A stretch of 64,000 nucleotides of DNA from Mycobacterium sp. AZCC_0083 (GCF_014202335.1 NZ_JACHGP010000003.1:62001-126000); one strand, 5' to 3'. Counted from the first letter of the stretch, positions 9,068-17,895 are shown. Notes: generated from the letters alone by a model not told the origin. A program made the numbers and translations.

Positions 9068-9573
9068 GGCGTCACTGCCCGCTCGGTGACCACCCTCACC
9101 CGCCGAGCCGTCACGGCAAGCTCACCGCGCTGATTGACGAAGCGCGTGATCTCCTCTGAGAACTTCAACACGCCCCCGCGTGCACTGTCCTTCTCCCACG
9201 TCTTGCCGGCTTCCCTGGAGACGGTCAAGACGTCGCCGGGACGCAGCGGGACATGGAATTCGTAGTGCTGCTCAGCATGCAAGCTGGTGCCGCCGCCAGA
9301 GGAAGGCGGGGCGAAGCCTGGCCCGCGGCCCGAGCCGTTCCACGCAATGCCAGGCCTGGGCCGGTAAGGCCACTCGGGGTCGAACTGCGCCGCGCTGGCC
9401 ACGAACGTCGGCGGTGCAACAACCCCGCCACGTCGGTGGGTGTTGTCGTCGCCCTCATCGAAGTAGATCGGATTCTCGTCGCCCAGCGACCGCGCAAAGG
9501 TCAAGATGTGCCCGCGTTCAACGGGGAAACGGAAGGTGTCAACGGCTGACGACGAAGCAGCGGGGGCCATCAA
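9064..9573 (-). CDS. FAS1-type dehydratase / MaoC N-terminal-domain protein
   Basis: 169-residue protein of the N-terminal MaoC/FAS1 dehydratase type. Features are FARSLGDENPIYFD (the non-catalytic counterpart of the hydratase motif), VVAPPTFVAS, HAEQHYEFHVPLRPGD and the C-terminal ITRFVNQRGELAVTARRVRVV, all characteristic. It is coupled by 4-bp overlaps to the acyl-CoA dehydrogenase upstream and the MaoC gene downstream, so the two dehydratase halves are probably made in equal amounts and form a heteromeric enoyl-CoA hydratase. Confidence 0.85.
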   Translation of the reverse strand: MMAPAASSSAVDTFRFPVERGHILTFARSLGDENPIYFDEGDDNTHRRGGVVAPPTFVASAAQFDPEWPYRPRPGIAWNGSGRGPGFAPPSSGGGTSLHAEQHYEFHVPLRPGDVLTVSREAGKTWEKDSARGGVLKFSEEITRFVNQRGELAVTARRVRVVTERAVTP

Positions 9574-10829
9574 CTCTTCCCTTCGAGCACGCGGGGTTCT
9601 CGGGGCAGACCAAGCACATGCTCCCCGATGATGTTGCGTTGCACCTCACTGGTTCCGGCATAGATCGTGCCGGAGTGAGCGACCAAGAATGCGTCCTGCC
9701 ACGGCCCGAGTGGGTAGCCGGGACCGGGTGGACGCAGCGTCGCGGACGGACCCGCGATCCGCAGGGCAAGTGCCGCCAGCCGCAGGTGGTATTCGCTCCA
9801 CCCCAGTTTCCACGTCGACATTTGCCGTCCAGGTTGCAAGCCAGCGGCGACCTCGGCCACTGTGCGTTCCCAGCTGCTGCGCATGATGGTGACCTGCGTC
9901 TTCGCCCAGGCCAGCTCGCGACGCACCACTGGGTCTCGATGAAGTCCTTGTTGTCGCGCAAATTCGACTAGCTGTTCGAGTTCGCGTTCGCGGCCCTGAA
10001 GCACCATCGTGGTGGCGCGGCCAGCTCCGCCGCGCTCGAACCCCAACGTGGACTGCACGACCTGCCAGCCCTTTCCGAGTCCTCCGATGACCCCGGACAG
10101 CGGGGCCTTGGTGTCGCCGAAGAAGATCTCGGCGAATTCCTCGGCGCCGGTCATCTGCCGGATCGGACGGACCTCGATGCCGTTGTGTCCCGGTGTGAAC
10201 TCCGTGATCGCATACGACAGCCCCCGATGCTTGGGCGCGGCCGGGTCGGTGCGGCACAACACGAAGATCATGTTTGCCGTGGTGAAACGCGACGTCCACA
10301 CCTTCTGGCCGGTGATCAGGAGATGATCATCCTCGATGACGGCGCGCGTCCGGACTGAGGCCAAATCCGATCCCGATCCAGGCTCGGAGAATCCCTGGCA
10401 GTAACGGTGCTCTCCGGAGATGATCCGTGGCAGGTAGTACGCCCTCTGTTCCTCCGTGCCGTGCAGAATGATCGACGGACCGACCATCGACTCGCCCTGC
10501 ACGCGGTCGACACGCGGCACGCCGGCTCGGTAGAACTCTTCGTCGAGGATCGTCATCTGCGGGGCGTCCCAGCCGCGTCCGCCATATTCGGTGGGCCATG
10601 CCGGGCAGATCAGCCGCGCCGACGCACACCGCCGCTCCCACTCCTTGAACAGCGGGTCGGCGTGAGCGCTGGCAAGCTCTGATTCACTCTGCAGACTGCT
10701 CACCGAACCGGGCAGATCCGCCCGAAGACGCCAGTCGATCACATCCGTCAGCCCGGGCGGTGCGTTGTCGCTGATCCAGTCGCGCACCCGAGGCCGCAGC
10801 TCCTCGAGCGCGACGTCGAGCCCGCTCAT
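9570..10829 (-). CDS. Acyl-CoA dehydrogenase
   Basis: FAD-dependent acyl-CoA dehydrogenase, 419 residues, starting MSGLDVALEEL at 10829; the start overlaps the HMG-CoA-lyase-like gene (ATGA), and the open frame upstream of it is that gene's shadow. Recognisable parts are CQGFSEPGSGSDLASVRT (FAD/substrate loop), GQKVWTSR, and the C-terminal GTIYAGTSEVQRNIIGE. The usual YxGT motif has Ala at the position that carries the catalytic Glu in some families, as in many mycobacterial FadE proteins. Predicted to introduce a 2,3 double bond in an acyl-CoA that the downstream dehydratases hydrate. Confidence 0.92.
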   Translation of the reverse strand: MSGLDVALEELRPRVRDWISDNAPPGLTDVIDWRLRADLPGSVSSLQSESELASAHADPLFKEWERRCASARLICPAWPTEYGGRGWDAPQMTILDEEFYRAGVPRVDRVQGESMVGPSIILHGTEEQRAYYLPRIISGEHRYCQGFSEPGSGSDLASVRTRAVIEDDHLLITGQKVWTSRFTTANMIFVLCRTDPAAPKHRGLSYAITEFTPGHNGIEVRPIRQMTGAEEFAEIFFGDTKAPLSGVIGGLGKGWQVVQSTLGFERGGAGRATTMVLQGRERELEQLVEFARQQGLHRDPVVRRELAWAKTQVTIMRSSWERTVAEVAAGLQPGRQMSTWKLGWSEYHLRLAALALRIAGPSATLRPPGPGYPLGPWQDAFLVAHSGTIYAGTSEVQRNIIGEHVLGLPREPRVLEGKS

Positions 10830-11809
10830 CGGGCGACCGCTGCGGTTTCGCGGTCCTCTTGTATCTGTGGAGAAGACCTCCCGGCCAGCGCCTGCACGGT
10901 GCGTGACACACACGGCTTGCCGAGTCGTTCGGACATCCACACGCTGATCGACACCAACTCGTCGAGGTTGACGCCGGTGTCGATGCCCAGGCCCTCCAAC
11001 ATCCACACCAGATCCTCGGTAGCCAGGTTGCCGGCCGAACTTTCCGCGAACGGGCACCCACCAAGTCCGCCCGCCGAGGAGTCGATGGTGCTCACTCCCG
11101 ACTGCAACGCCGCAAGCACGTTGGCCAACGCTTGTCCGTAGGTGTCGTGAAAATGCACAGCGAGCGAGCCGACGTCGATGCCCGCGGCCAATACCGCCTC
11201 GATCAGCGCTTTGATGTGGCCGGGCGTGCCGACCCCGATCGTGTCCCCGAGTGCGAGCTGATCGCAGCCCAGATCCATCATCCGCATGGCAACGTCGACG
11301 ACCTTGGCGATGGGTACGGTTCCTTCCCAGGGATCTCCGCAGCACATCGAGACGTAGCCGCGCACGCTGACCCCGGCCTCACGCGCCCGCGTCACCACCG
11401 GAGCGAACATGGCCAATGACTCGTCGATGGTGCGGCCGAGGTTGCGCTGCGAGAACGTCTCGGTGGCGCTGCCGAACACGGCGATATCGCGCACGCCACG
11501 ACTGAACGCTCGGTCCAGCCCACTGATCGTCGGCACGAGCACTGGATAGCGCTGGCCGGCATCGAGGTCCAGGCCCTCGATCACCCTTTCGGCGTCGGCA
11601 AGTTGGGGTACTCGTCCCGGATGCACGAAGCCCGCCGCCTCGATGGTCTTCAGCCCAGCGGCTCCAAGCCGCTCTATGAACGCCACTTTGACGTCCGTAG
11701 GGATGACGCCCTTTTCGTTTTGCAGGCCATCTCGAGGTCCCACCTCATAAATCGTCACCCGAGAGGGCAGCCCGGCGACCGGCACGCGGCTTGGCAGATG
11801 CATCACCAT
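10826..11809 (-). CDS. Hydroxymethylglutaryl-CoA lyase-like enzyme
   Basis: DRE-TIM metallolyase of the HMG-CoA lyase type, 327 residues, first gene of the minus-strand catabolic operon. The start ATG at 11809 has GGGAGG 5 bases upstream. Motifs: EVGPRDGLQNE (metal-binding DRE-like start of the barrel), GYVSMCCGDPWEG, HFHDTYGQALAN, and the lyase signature GLGGCPFAESSAGNLATED with the catalytic Cys. The expected reaction is retro-aldol cleavage of 3-hydroxy-3-methylglutaryl-CoA or a longer branched analogue to acetyl-CoA plus an oxo-acid. An operator candidate lies about 100 bp upstream. Confidence 0.9.
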   Translation of the reverse strand: MVMHLPSRVPVAGLPSRVTIYEVGPRDGLQNEKGVIPTDVKVAFIERLGAAGLKTIEAAGFVHPGRVPQLADAERVIEGLDLDAGQRYPVLVPTISGLDRAFSRGVRDIAVFGSATETFSQRNLGRTIDESLAMFAPVVTRAREAGVSVRGYVSMCCGDPWEGTVPIAKVVDVAMRMMDLGCDQLALGDTIGVGTPGHIKALIEAVLAAGIDVGSLAVHFHDTYGQALANVLAALQSGVSTIDSSAGGLGGCPFAESSAGNLATEDLVWMLEGLGIDTGVNLDELVSISVWMSERLGKPCVSRTVQALAGRSSPQIQEDRETAAVAR

Positions 11810-11906
11810 GGCCGCCTCCCAAGCTCCACTACACGGACGCCCTCTAACAGCTTGCTCATGTGGCGTAGGAATCCTTCCGACTGGGACCCTTCTGGGCCTG
11901 TTGATC

Positions 11907-11925
11907 CTAACCAAATTTAGATTAG
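11907..11925. promoter_or_regulatory. Operator candidate 1 for the tandem TetR regulator
   Basis: Sequence CTAACCAAATTTAGATTAG, an imperfect palindrome (CTAA...TTAG ends) that matches 17 of 19 positions of a second copy at 13758-13776. It sits in the divergent region between the HMG-CoA-lyase operon (minus) and the TetR gene (plus); the other copy precedes the plus-strand thiolase pair. Strikingly AT-rich for this genome. Assignment to the local TetR is inference. Confidence 0.7.
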
Positions 11926-12106
11926 AGTCAACGGAGCAGTCAATCCTTTGCCGCTGGTGCCGGGAGTTCAACGCTTGAACACAAAAGCCGCTCGATGCGG
12001 TAGCGGTCACACCGCATGTGATCCGTGTACCGGCCAAAACTCGCATAGAATCGGCGACAATGTGGTGACGGCCGTGTTCGGAAGGACTGTAGCGTGAGGT
12101 TCGCTG

Positions 12107-13435
12107 ATGGCTAACAAACCCGCTCGGACCGGCAAGAAGGGCGTTGCCACTCGGGCACGCATCCTGGATGCGGCCGCCCTCACCTTCCGTAACAAGGGGT
12201 ACGCCGGTACTCGGTTGTCCGATGTCGCCGCGGCCGCTAATACCCAGGCAGGAAGCCTTTACTACCACTTTCCGTCACGCGAAGAACTTGTGGAAGAAGT
12301 GCTGCGGGTCGGTCAGGAACGCACCAGCGGATTTGTCAGACGACGCGTCGCCGCCCTTCCCAAGGACGCCACTGATCTCGACAGGCTGCGTGAGGCGATC
12401 TCCGCACACCTCGACACGGTTCTGGAAATCGGCGACTACACCGCCGCGACAATCAGGATCATCGGCCAAGTCCCCGAAGAGATCCGGGTGCGCCGGATTC
12501 ACGAACAGCGCGAATACGGTGAGTTCTGGCGTTCCCTGGTGGATAACACGCAGGCATCGGGTCAATTCCGCACCGACCTCAACAGTTCCGCGCTGCGGAT
12601 GCTCCTGTTCGGAGCGATGAACTCGGTACCCGATTGGTTTAGGCCGCGCGCTGATGGCATGTCGACCGCCGAGCTCAAAGCGCAGTTCGATTCTCTGTTC
12701 CTCGATGGCCTTGACGTGCATCGGAGAGCGATCCGGTCGATCGACGACAATCTGGCCGCCATCGCCGTAGCGGAGGAGAAGGTTCTCCACATGAGCCAGG
12801 ACGCCCACGCCAAGGCTGGAGGCGCCCAACGAATCCTCGACGCCGCCGCCAACGTTTTCCGGGAGAAGGGCTATGCCGGCACACGGTTGGCCGATGTGGC
12901 GGCAGCCTCGGGCATCCAGACCGGCAGCATGTATTACTACTTCAAGTCGCGGGAGCATCTCGTAGTCGAGATGGTGCTGGTCGCCTGGAAACGCACCGAT
13001 GACCTGGCACGCTTCAGCGTCGACGCGCTGGCCGCCGATGCCACAGCGCTGGACCGGCTCTCCACCGCGTTGATCGCCCACCTGCTGTCGGTGCTCCGCA
13101 ACACCATGTACACCTCCGCACTCGTCCGCATCCTCGGTCAAGTCCCCGACAGCGTGCGGGAGCAGACCGATACCCATCAGCGGTCCTATCTGGAGTACAT
13201 ACGCGGCCTTCTCGAGGATGCCATGGCCTCCGGTGAGCTCAGAGCCGACATCGATCCGTCGGTCACCACGATGCTGATTTCCGGCGCTCTGAACTGGGCC
13301 GTCGAGTGGTACCGGCCCGATGGCGCGTTGAGTCCTGAAGACCTGGCACGTCAAGTTGCCACCCTCGTTTTCGATGGGGTCACCAAGCTCTCCGCCGATG
13401 AACGCAGCCAGCAGTCCTCGGTAACACCCGCCTGA
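12107..13435 (+). CDS. Tandem double TetR-family transcriptional regulator
   Basis: A 442-residue regulator made of two complete TetR units. Unit 1 (about residues 12-195) has an HTH in KGYAGTRLSDVAAAANTQAG followed by SLYYHF; unit 2 (about 230-425) has KGYAGTRLADVAAASGIQTG followed by SMYYYF. Each HTH is followed by its own ligand-binding domain, with shared segments such as IIGQVPEEIR / ILGQVPDSVR. Single TetR proteins are about 200 residues and dimerise; this fusion carries both halves in one chain. It lies between two catabolic arms whose upstream regions share a near-identical 19-bp site, so it very likely controls both. Its ligand is probably a CoA thioester or lipid, which is inference. 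Confidence 0.93.
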   Translation: MANKPARTGKKGVATRARILDAAALTFRNKGYAGTRLSDVAAAANTQAGSLYYHFPSREELVEEVLRVGQERTSGFVRRRVAALPKDATDLDRLREAISAHLDTVLEIGDYTAATIRIIGQVPEEIRVRRIHEQREYGEFWRSLVDNTQASGQFRTDLNSSALRMLLFGAMNSVPDWFRPRADGMSTAELKAQFDSLFLDGLDVHRRAIRSIDDNLAAIAVAEEKVLHMSQDAHAKAGGAQRILDAAANVFREKGYAGTRLADVAAASGIQTGSMYYYFKSREHLVVEMVLVAWKRTDDLARFSVDALAADATALDRLSTALIAHLLSVLRNTMYTSALVRILGQVPDSVREQTDTHQRSYLEYIRGLLEDAMASGELRADIDPSVTTMLISGALNWAVEWYRPDGALSPEDLARQVATLVFDGVTKLSADERSQQSSVTPA

Positions 13436-13757
13436 TTACACGCCGGCGACGAAGCGCCGCCGTTCAGCGGTCTTTGGACACTTCGCCGGCCTTGAAGACC
13501 CAGGTTGCGCCCGATTAGGTCTTTCCTGATCGCGGCGATACCCGAAGATGGTCTGAGTTTGGTCGTCCACATAGTTCCTTGGCCGTCCGTCCGGTCCACC
13601 CGTGCATCGAGCACCTGCGCCATCAGCACCGCACGACGAACCACCGCTAGCCCACGGTTGTGCTTGCCGATAGCGATCGTACCGACGCCACGATTCGGTC
13701 CTCGGCCATGTCTACTCGTTGCCGTCACGCATCGTCCCCGAATCCCATCCTTGAAGT
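13436..13757. other. Intergenic region, no confident gene
   Basis: About 320 bp between the double TetR gene and the operator preceding the thiolase pair. Open frames here show no recognisable protein features, and I see no RNA structure I can name. Confidence 0.5.
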
Positions 13758-13776
13758 CTAACCAGAATTAGATTAG
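13758..13776. promoter_or_regulatory. Operator candidate 2 for the tandem TetR regulator
   Basis: CTAACCAGAATTAGATTAG, differing from the site at 11907-11925 at two of 19 positions. It lies 33 bp before the start of the HMG-CoA-synthase-like gene, overlapping where a promoter would be expected. Two near-identical rare AT-rich sites bracketing a TetR gene argue for a shared regulon. Confidence 0.7.
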
Positions 13777-13809
13777 ATTTCGTGGTATGTCATCTCAGCA
13801 TGGAGCGCA

Positions 13810-15243
13810 ATGACCGGTGTGATGGCGTGCGCGGCGTACCTTCCCAACCACCGTCTGCGGCTAAGCGAAATCGGATCTTTTTTGGGCGGCGCGCAGCCCT
13901 CCGGCGCCCGTTCGGTGGCTTCCTACGACGAGGACACCACGTCGATGGCGGTTGAGGCCGCCCGCGCAGTTCTGCGCGGGATTCCCATCGCATCGACGCC
14001 GCAGCGGTTGTACTTCGCCACGACCCAGCCGGCCTACGTCGACAAGTCCAATGCGGCGATCATTCACGCCGCACTTGGCCTTCCCCGAGGCGCTTTGGCA
14101 GTCGATTTCGGCGGGGCACCCAGCTCAGCGGTGGGTACGCTGCTCGCGGCCGCCGACTGCCCCGAGGGGGCGCTCGCCGTATTGGCCGACACGCGCACCG
14201 GCCTACCCGGCGGCGCCGACGAGAAACAGGGCGGCGATGCCGCCGCGGCGGTCTTGTTCGGTCCCGGAACCGCCGAAGCCCCGATACTGGCCGAACTCAT
14301 CACCTCTGCCTCGGTCACCGACGAGTTTCTCGATCGCTGGCGGTCCCCAGGCGCCCCGACCTCGAGGGTGTGGGAGGAGCGATTTGGCGAACACGTCTAT
14401 GTCCCGTTGGCCATGGAGTCGTTCTCCGCTGCACTCAAGCAAGCCGATCTGAGCCCGTACGAGGTCCATCACCTAATCGTCTGTGGCCTATCGCCGCGAG
14501 CCAACCGGCAGTTCGCCACGGCAAGCGGCGTGCCGCGCGAAGCCGTCACTCCCGACCTGACGAAAGCGATCGGCAACCCAGGAACTGCTCAATCCGGTGT
14601 CCTTCTCGCCGATGTACTCGAACGTGCGGAACCCAATCAAGTGATCGCCCTTGCCGTGCTGGCCGACGGCGCCTCGACCCTGATCCTGCGTACCACCGAC
14701 GCCGTCGCAACCCGCCAACCTTCGGCGCTGACGGTGGCCAATCAAATCGCCACCTCCGACGACTCACTCAGCTATGGCACCTTCCTCACCTGGCGGGGCA
14801 TGTTGCCGCGTGAGCCACCACGCCGACCCGAGCCCGACGCTCCCGCCGGCCCGCCGAGTCATCGATCGGAGAACTGGAAGTACGGGTTCGTCGGGTCTCG
14901 CTGCGAAGAATGCGACACCGTCAGCCTGCCGCCGGTTCGAATCTGCTTCAAGTGTGGCTCCGACGATCGGATGCATCCCCAACCGATGGCTGACACTCCC
15001 GCGCGGGTGGCAACCTTCACCTTCGACCGTCTCGCCTACACGCCTAGCCCGCCCATGATCGCGGTGGTCGTCGACTTCGAGGGCGGCGGCCGTTTCCGCT
15101 GCGAACTCACCGACGCCGGTCCCGAAGTCGCGATCGGCGACCAGGTCGAAATGACGTTCCGGCGCCTGACCACGTCGGAGAGCGGCGTGCACAACTACTT
15201 CTGGAAAGCCCGCCCGGCGCGCCAGACGACCGAAGGGAGCTGA
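13810..15243 (+). CDS. HMG-CoA-synthase-like protein fused to a DUF35 zinc-ribbon/OB-fold domain
   Basis: 477 residues. The first ~330 residues resemble the thiolase-fold HMG-CoA synthase/KAS III group (MTGVMACAAYLPNHRLRLSE start; AIGNPGTAQSGVLLADVLE). The C-terminal ~120 residues are a DUF35 module: a rubredoxin-like zinc ribbon with Cys365, Cys368, Cys379 and Cys382, then an OB fold. At the place of the catalytic Cys the sequence is VDFGGAPSSAVG (residues 98-109), with no Cys, so the synthase half looks inactive or altered. DUF35 proteins bridge thiolases and partner enzymes to channel intermediates; the next gene, 2 bp downstream, is such a thiolase. The start is preceded by a GGAG. Confidence 0.85.
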   Translation: MTGVMACAAYLPNHRLRLSEIGSFLGGAQPSGARSVASYDEDTTSMAVEAARAVLRGIPIASTPQRLYFATTQPAYVDKSNAAIIHAALGLPRGALAVDFGGAPSSAVGTLLAAADCPEGALAVLADTRTGLPGGADEKQGGDAAAAVLFGPGTAEAPILAELITSASVTDEFLDRWRSPGAPTSRVWEERFGEHVYVPLAMESFSAALKQADLSPYEVHHLIVCGLSPRANRQFATASGVPREAVTPDLTKAIGNPGTAQSGVLLADVLERAEPNQVIALAVLADGASTLILRTTDAVATRQPSALTVANQIATSDDSLSYGTFLTWRGMLPREPPRRPEPDAPAGPPSHRSENWKYGFVGSRCEECDTVSLPPVRICFKCGSDDRMHPQPMADTPARVATFTFDRLAYTPSPPMIAVVVDFEGGGRFRCELTDAGPEVAIGDQVEMTFRRLTTSESGVHNYFWKARPARQTTEGS

Positions 15244-15245
15244 CC

Positions 15246-16457
15246 ATGGCCGCACGTGGAATCTGTGACCGTGTTGCCATCGTCGCGATGGGCTGCACCG
15301 ACTTTGGGGAACACTGGGACCGCTCGGCCGACGATCTATTGATCGACGCGGTGAGCTCCACGACCTCAAGCGCCGGCGTGACGCCCAGCGACATCGATGC
15401 CTTCTGGCTGGGGACGTACTTGTCAGGCATTTCTGGGCTCACCTTAAGTCGGCCACTGCGGTTGCACGGCAAGCCGGTCACCCGCGTGGAGAACATGTGC
15501 GCAACCGGCTCGGAGGCGCTGCGCGGCGCGAGCTATGCGGTAGCCAGCGGCGCCTGCGACATCGCAATGGCGGTGGGCGTCGAAAAGCTCAAGGACTCGG
15601 GCTTCTCCGGTCTGCTGCGGCCCTCCGTACCATCCGACGGCACCGGCGGCACCCTCGGGACCACAAGCGCGCCAGCCAATTTCAGCTTGCTTGGTCCCGC
15701 ATACGCCGACAAGTACGGCGTCGACCCCGCGGAAATCAAAGAAGTCATCACCCGTATCGCGTGGAAGAATCATCAGAACGGCGCACGAAACTCCCGCGCG
15801 CAGTTCCGCAAAGAGGTGTCCACGGAAACGATCGCGTGCTCACCGCTGGTCGCCGGACAACTCGGGATCTTTGACTGCTCGGGGGTTTCGGACGGGGCCG
15901 CCGCCGCCATCGTCGTACGTGCCGAAGACGCCCACAAATACACCGACAAACCGCTCTACATAAAGGCACTCTCGTTGGTTTCGGGAGCAGCGGACGGAAA
16001 CGTCGACCCAGCCTACGACTTCACGACGTTTCCAGAAGTCGTCGCTTCAGCGCGCAACGCCTACGCCGAAGCCGGGCTCGTCGATCCACCAGCGCAGATA
16101 GCCATGGCTGAGGTCCATGACTGCTTTACCGTCACCGAACTGATCCTCATGGAAGATCTCGGCTTCGCCGAGCGCGGCACCGCCTGGAAGGCCGTGCTCA
16201 CAGGCACGTTCGACCTCGACGGCACCTTGCCGGTCAACCCCGATGGCGGACTCAAGGCATTCGGTCACCCCGTGGGCGCCAGCGGCCTGCGAATGATCTT
16301 CGAGTGCTGGCTGCAGCTTCGCGGCGAAGCCCCGGAGGACCGAAGGATTCAAACAGTCACAGCCGGCAAGAACATTGGCCTCGCCCACAATCTCGGCGGC
16401 GGACCCGGAGAGTGCGTGTCCTTCGTATCACTCGTCGGCACCGAACCCAACTCCTGA
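15246..16457 (+). CDS. SCP2-type thiolase / acetyl-CoA acetyltransferase-like protein
   Basis: 403-residue thiolase of the lipid-transfer (SCP2-thiolase) class. Catalytic candidates: Cys85 in ENMCATGSEALRG, His291/Cys293 in EVHDCFTVTE, His341 in FGHPVGASG, and the closing HNLGGGPGECVSF. It follows the HMG-CoA-synthase-like/DUF35 gene by 2 bp and probably forms a complex with it, as archaeal HMGCS-thiolase-DUF35 and mycobacterial Ltp-DUF35 pairs do. In a degradative context it would perform thiolytic or retro-aldol cleavage of a 3-oxo- or 3-hydroxyacyl-CoA made by the divergent operon. Confidence 0.9.
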   Translation: MAARGICDRVAIVAMGCTDFGEHWDRSADDLLIDAVSSTTSSAGVTPSDIDAFWLGTYLSGISGLTLSRPLRLHGKPVTRVENMCATGSEALRGASYAVASGACDIAMAVGVEKLKDSGFSGLLRPSVPSDGTGGTLGTTSAPANFSLLGPAYADKYGVDPAEIKEVITRIAWKNHQNGARNSRAQFRKEVSTETIACSPLVAGQLGIFDCSGVSDGAAAAIVVRAEDAHKYTDKPLYIKALSLVSGAADGNVDPAYDFTTFPEVVASARNAYAEAGLVDPPAQIAMAEVHDCFTVTELILMEDLGFAERGTAWKAVLTGTFDLDGTLPVNPDGGLKAFGHPVGASGLRMIFECWLQLRGEAPEDRRIQTVTAGKNIGLAHNLGGGPGECVSFVSLVGTEPNS

Positions 16458-16555
16458 GCGATGAGAAGCCTTCGCGCAAAGACAACGACCCCGCCGCGAG
16501 ATGGCACATGTCGAACCCACATTTCATCGCAAGCTCAAGGCAAGGACGAGAGACC

Positions 16556-17296
16556 ATGAACGCGAAGACTCAGCGCATTTGTCTATGGTGCGGACCCTTG
16601 TTGACCATCGTGTTCTTCATAGGATTCGGGCTGATCGCTCGCTACATTCCTCCACCCGACCCTGCACTGAGCGCCGCCGATATTGCTGACATGTATCGGC
16701 AGCACTCCGTGCGTATCCGCCTCGGAATGCTGCTGTCCATGTGGGCGGGCGTCCTCTGCGTTCCGTGGGTGATCGTCATCGGACTGCAGATGAAGCGGAT
16801 CGAGGGCCAGTTCGCGCCGCTGGCCTACGTGCAGATGGCCCTCGGGTTACTGTTGCCAATGGAATTCATCGTGCCGTTGTATTTCTTCCAAGTCGCGGCG
16901 TACAGGCCGGGCCGATCCGTCGAGGTTGTGCAGGCGCTCAACGACCTTGGATGGCTGCCGTTCACCGGGTTGGTCTACACGGTGGTCGGCCAGGCAATCG
17001 TGATCGGCGTTGCCATATTGACCGACAAGCGCACGACACCGGTCTTCCCTCGCTGGGCCGGTTACTTCAGCATCTGGGCCGGTCTGCTGATGACGCCGGC
17101 CAGTCTTGACGTCTTCTTCATGGATGGCCCTTTGGCGTGGAACGGTGCGATTGCCTGGTGGGTACTTCTTGTCACCTTCTTCGTGTGGCTGATCGTTCTG
17201 ACAGTGGTCACGTTTCAGGCCATCGGCAGCCACGAGACGGAGCATTCAGCGCCAAATCTCGAATCGAGTTCCGGGGCGCGTGCAGCTAACGCCTAG
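16556..17296 (+). CDS. Multi-pass membrane protein of unknown function
   Basis: 246 residues from the ATG at 16556 (MNAKTQRICLWCGP); an in-frame ATG at 16304 lies inside the thiolase gene and is rejected. About six hydrophobic segments are visible (for example LLTIVFFIGFGLIARYI, LSMWAGVLCVPWVIVIGL, WWVLLVTFFVWLIVLTVVTF). I do not recognise a named family. It is about 100 bp downstream of the thiolase and overlaps the oxidase subunit III gene by 17 bp, so it may be co-transcribed with both. Confidence 0.8.
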   Translation: MNAKTQRICLWCGPLLTIVFFIGFGLIARYIPPPDPALSAADIADMYRQHSVRIRLGMLLSMWAGVLCVPWVIVIGLQMKRIEGQFAPLAYVQMALGLLLPMEFIVPLYFFQVAAYRPGRSVEVVQALNDLGWLPFTGLVYTVVGQAIVIGVAILTDKRTTPVFPRWAGYFSIWAGLLMTPASLDVFFMDGPLAWNGAIAWWVLLVTFFVWLIVLTVVTFQAIGSHETEHSAPNLESSSGARAANA

Positions 17297-17894
17297 CGAC
17301 CAGGGCGGACCACTGACGGCAACGACGAGTCGCGGCCCGCGAAAGATCCCCGGGGAGGCCGGGATCTGGGTCTTCATCTTCGGCGATCTCCTATTCTTCG
17401 CCTACCTGTTCCTGCTCTACCTCTATTACCGAGCCGGCGACCCTGAGCTTTTCGCACGTTCACAGCGACACCTCAACACCGGCTTGGGCGTCGCATACAC
17501 GCTCTTGCTGCTGACCAGCTCGCTGTTTGCGGTGATCGCGCTGCGGCTGATCCGTGCCCGGAGCGCCGGGGCGGCAACGTATTTCGTCCTGGCCGCGATG
17601 GGTTGCGGTGTCGCCTTCGTCGGCATGAAAGTCGTCGAGTACTACACCAAAGTCAATGCCGGAGTCACACCAGGCACCAATTACTTCTACCTCTTCTACT
17701 ACGTACTGACCGGCCTGCACTTGGCGCACGTGGCGATTGGACTCGGCGTCTTGGTCTTCATGTGGTGGCTGGCGCGGCACGCACCACACCTCTCGGCGCT
17801 GCAGCTCTCCTTGGCCGAGGGGTGTGCTTGCTTCTGGCACATGGTCGATTTGTTGTGGCTCGTCATCTTCCCACTCCTCTACCTAGTGAGGTGA
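17280..17894 (+). CDS. Haem-copper oxidase subunit III family protein (NorE/CoxC-like)
   Basis: 204 residues starting with GTG at 17280. Five transmembrane segments, and conserved features of subunit III: PGEAGIWVFIFGDLLFF near the N-terminus, a Glu in MGCGVAFVGMKVVEYY, YVLTGLHLAHVAIGLGV, and the C-terminal CACFWHMVDLLWLVIFPLLY. Without subunits I and II nearby it is an orphan; stand-alone III/IV pairs of this kind are known as NorE/NorF-like helpers of nitric oxide reductase or alternative oxidases. It lies 1 bp before the subunit IV-like gene. Confidence 0.88.
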   Translation: MQLTPSDQGGPLTATTSRGPRKIPGEAGIWVFIFGDLLFFAYLFLLYLYYRAGDPELFARSQRHLNTGLGVAYTLLLLTSSLFAVIALRLIRARSAGAATYFVLAAMGCGVAFVGMKVVEYYTKVNAGVTPGTNYFYLFYYVLTGLHLAHVAIGLGVLVFMWWLARHAPHLSALQLSLAEGCACFWHMVDLLWLVIFPLLYLVR

Positions 17895-17895
17895 C

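Noticed and set aside
12275..13354. Antisense frame to the double TetR gene
   Set aside because: Covers the same codons in reverse with no recognisable domain.
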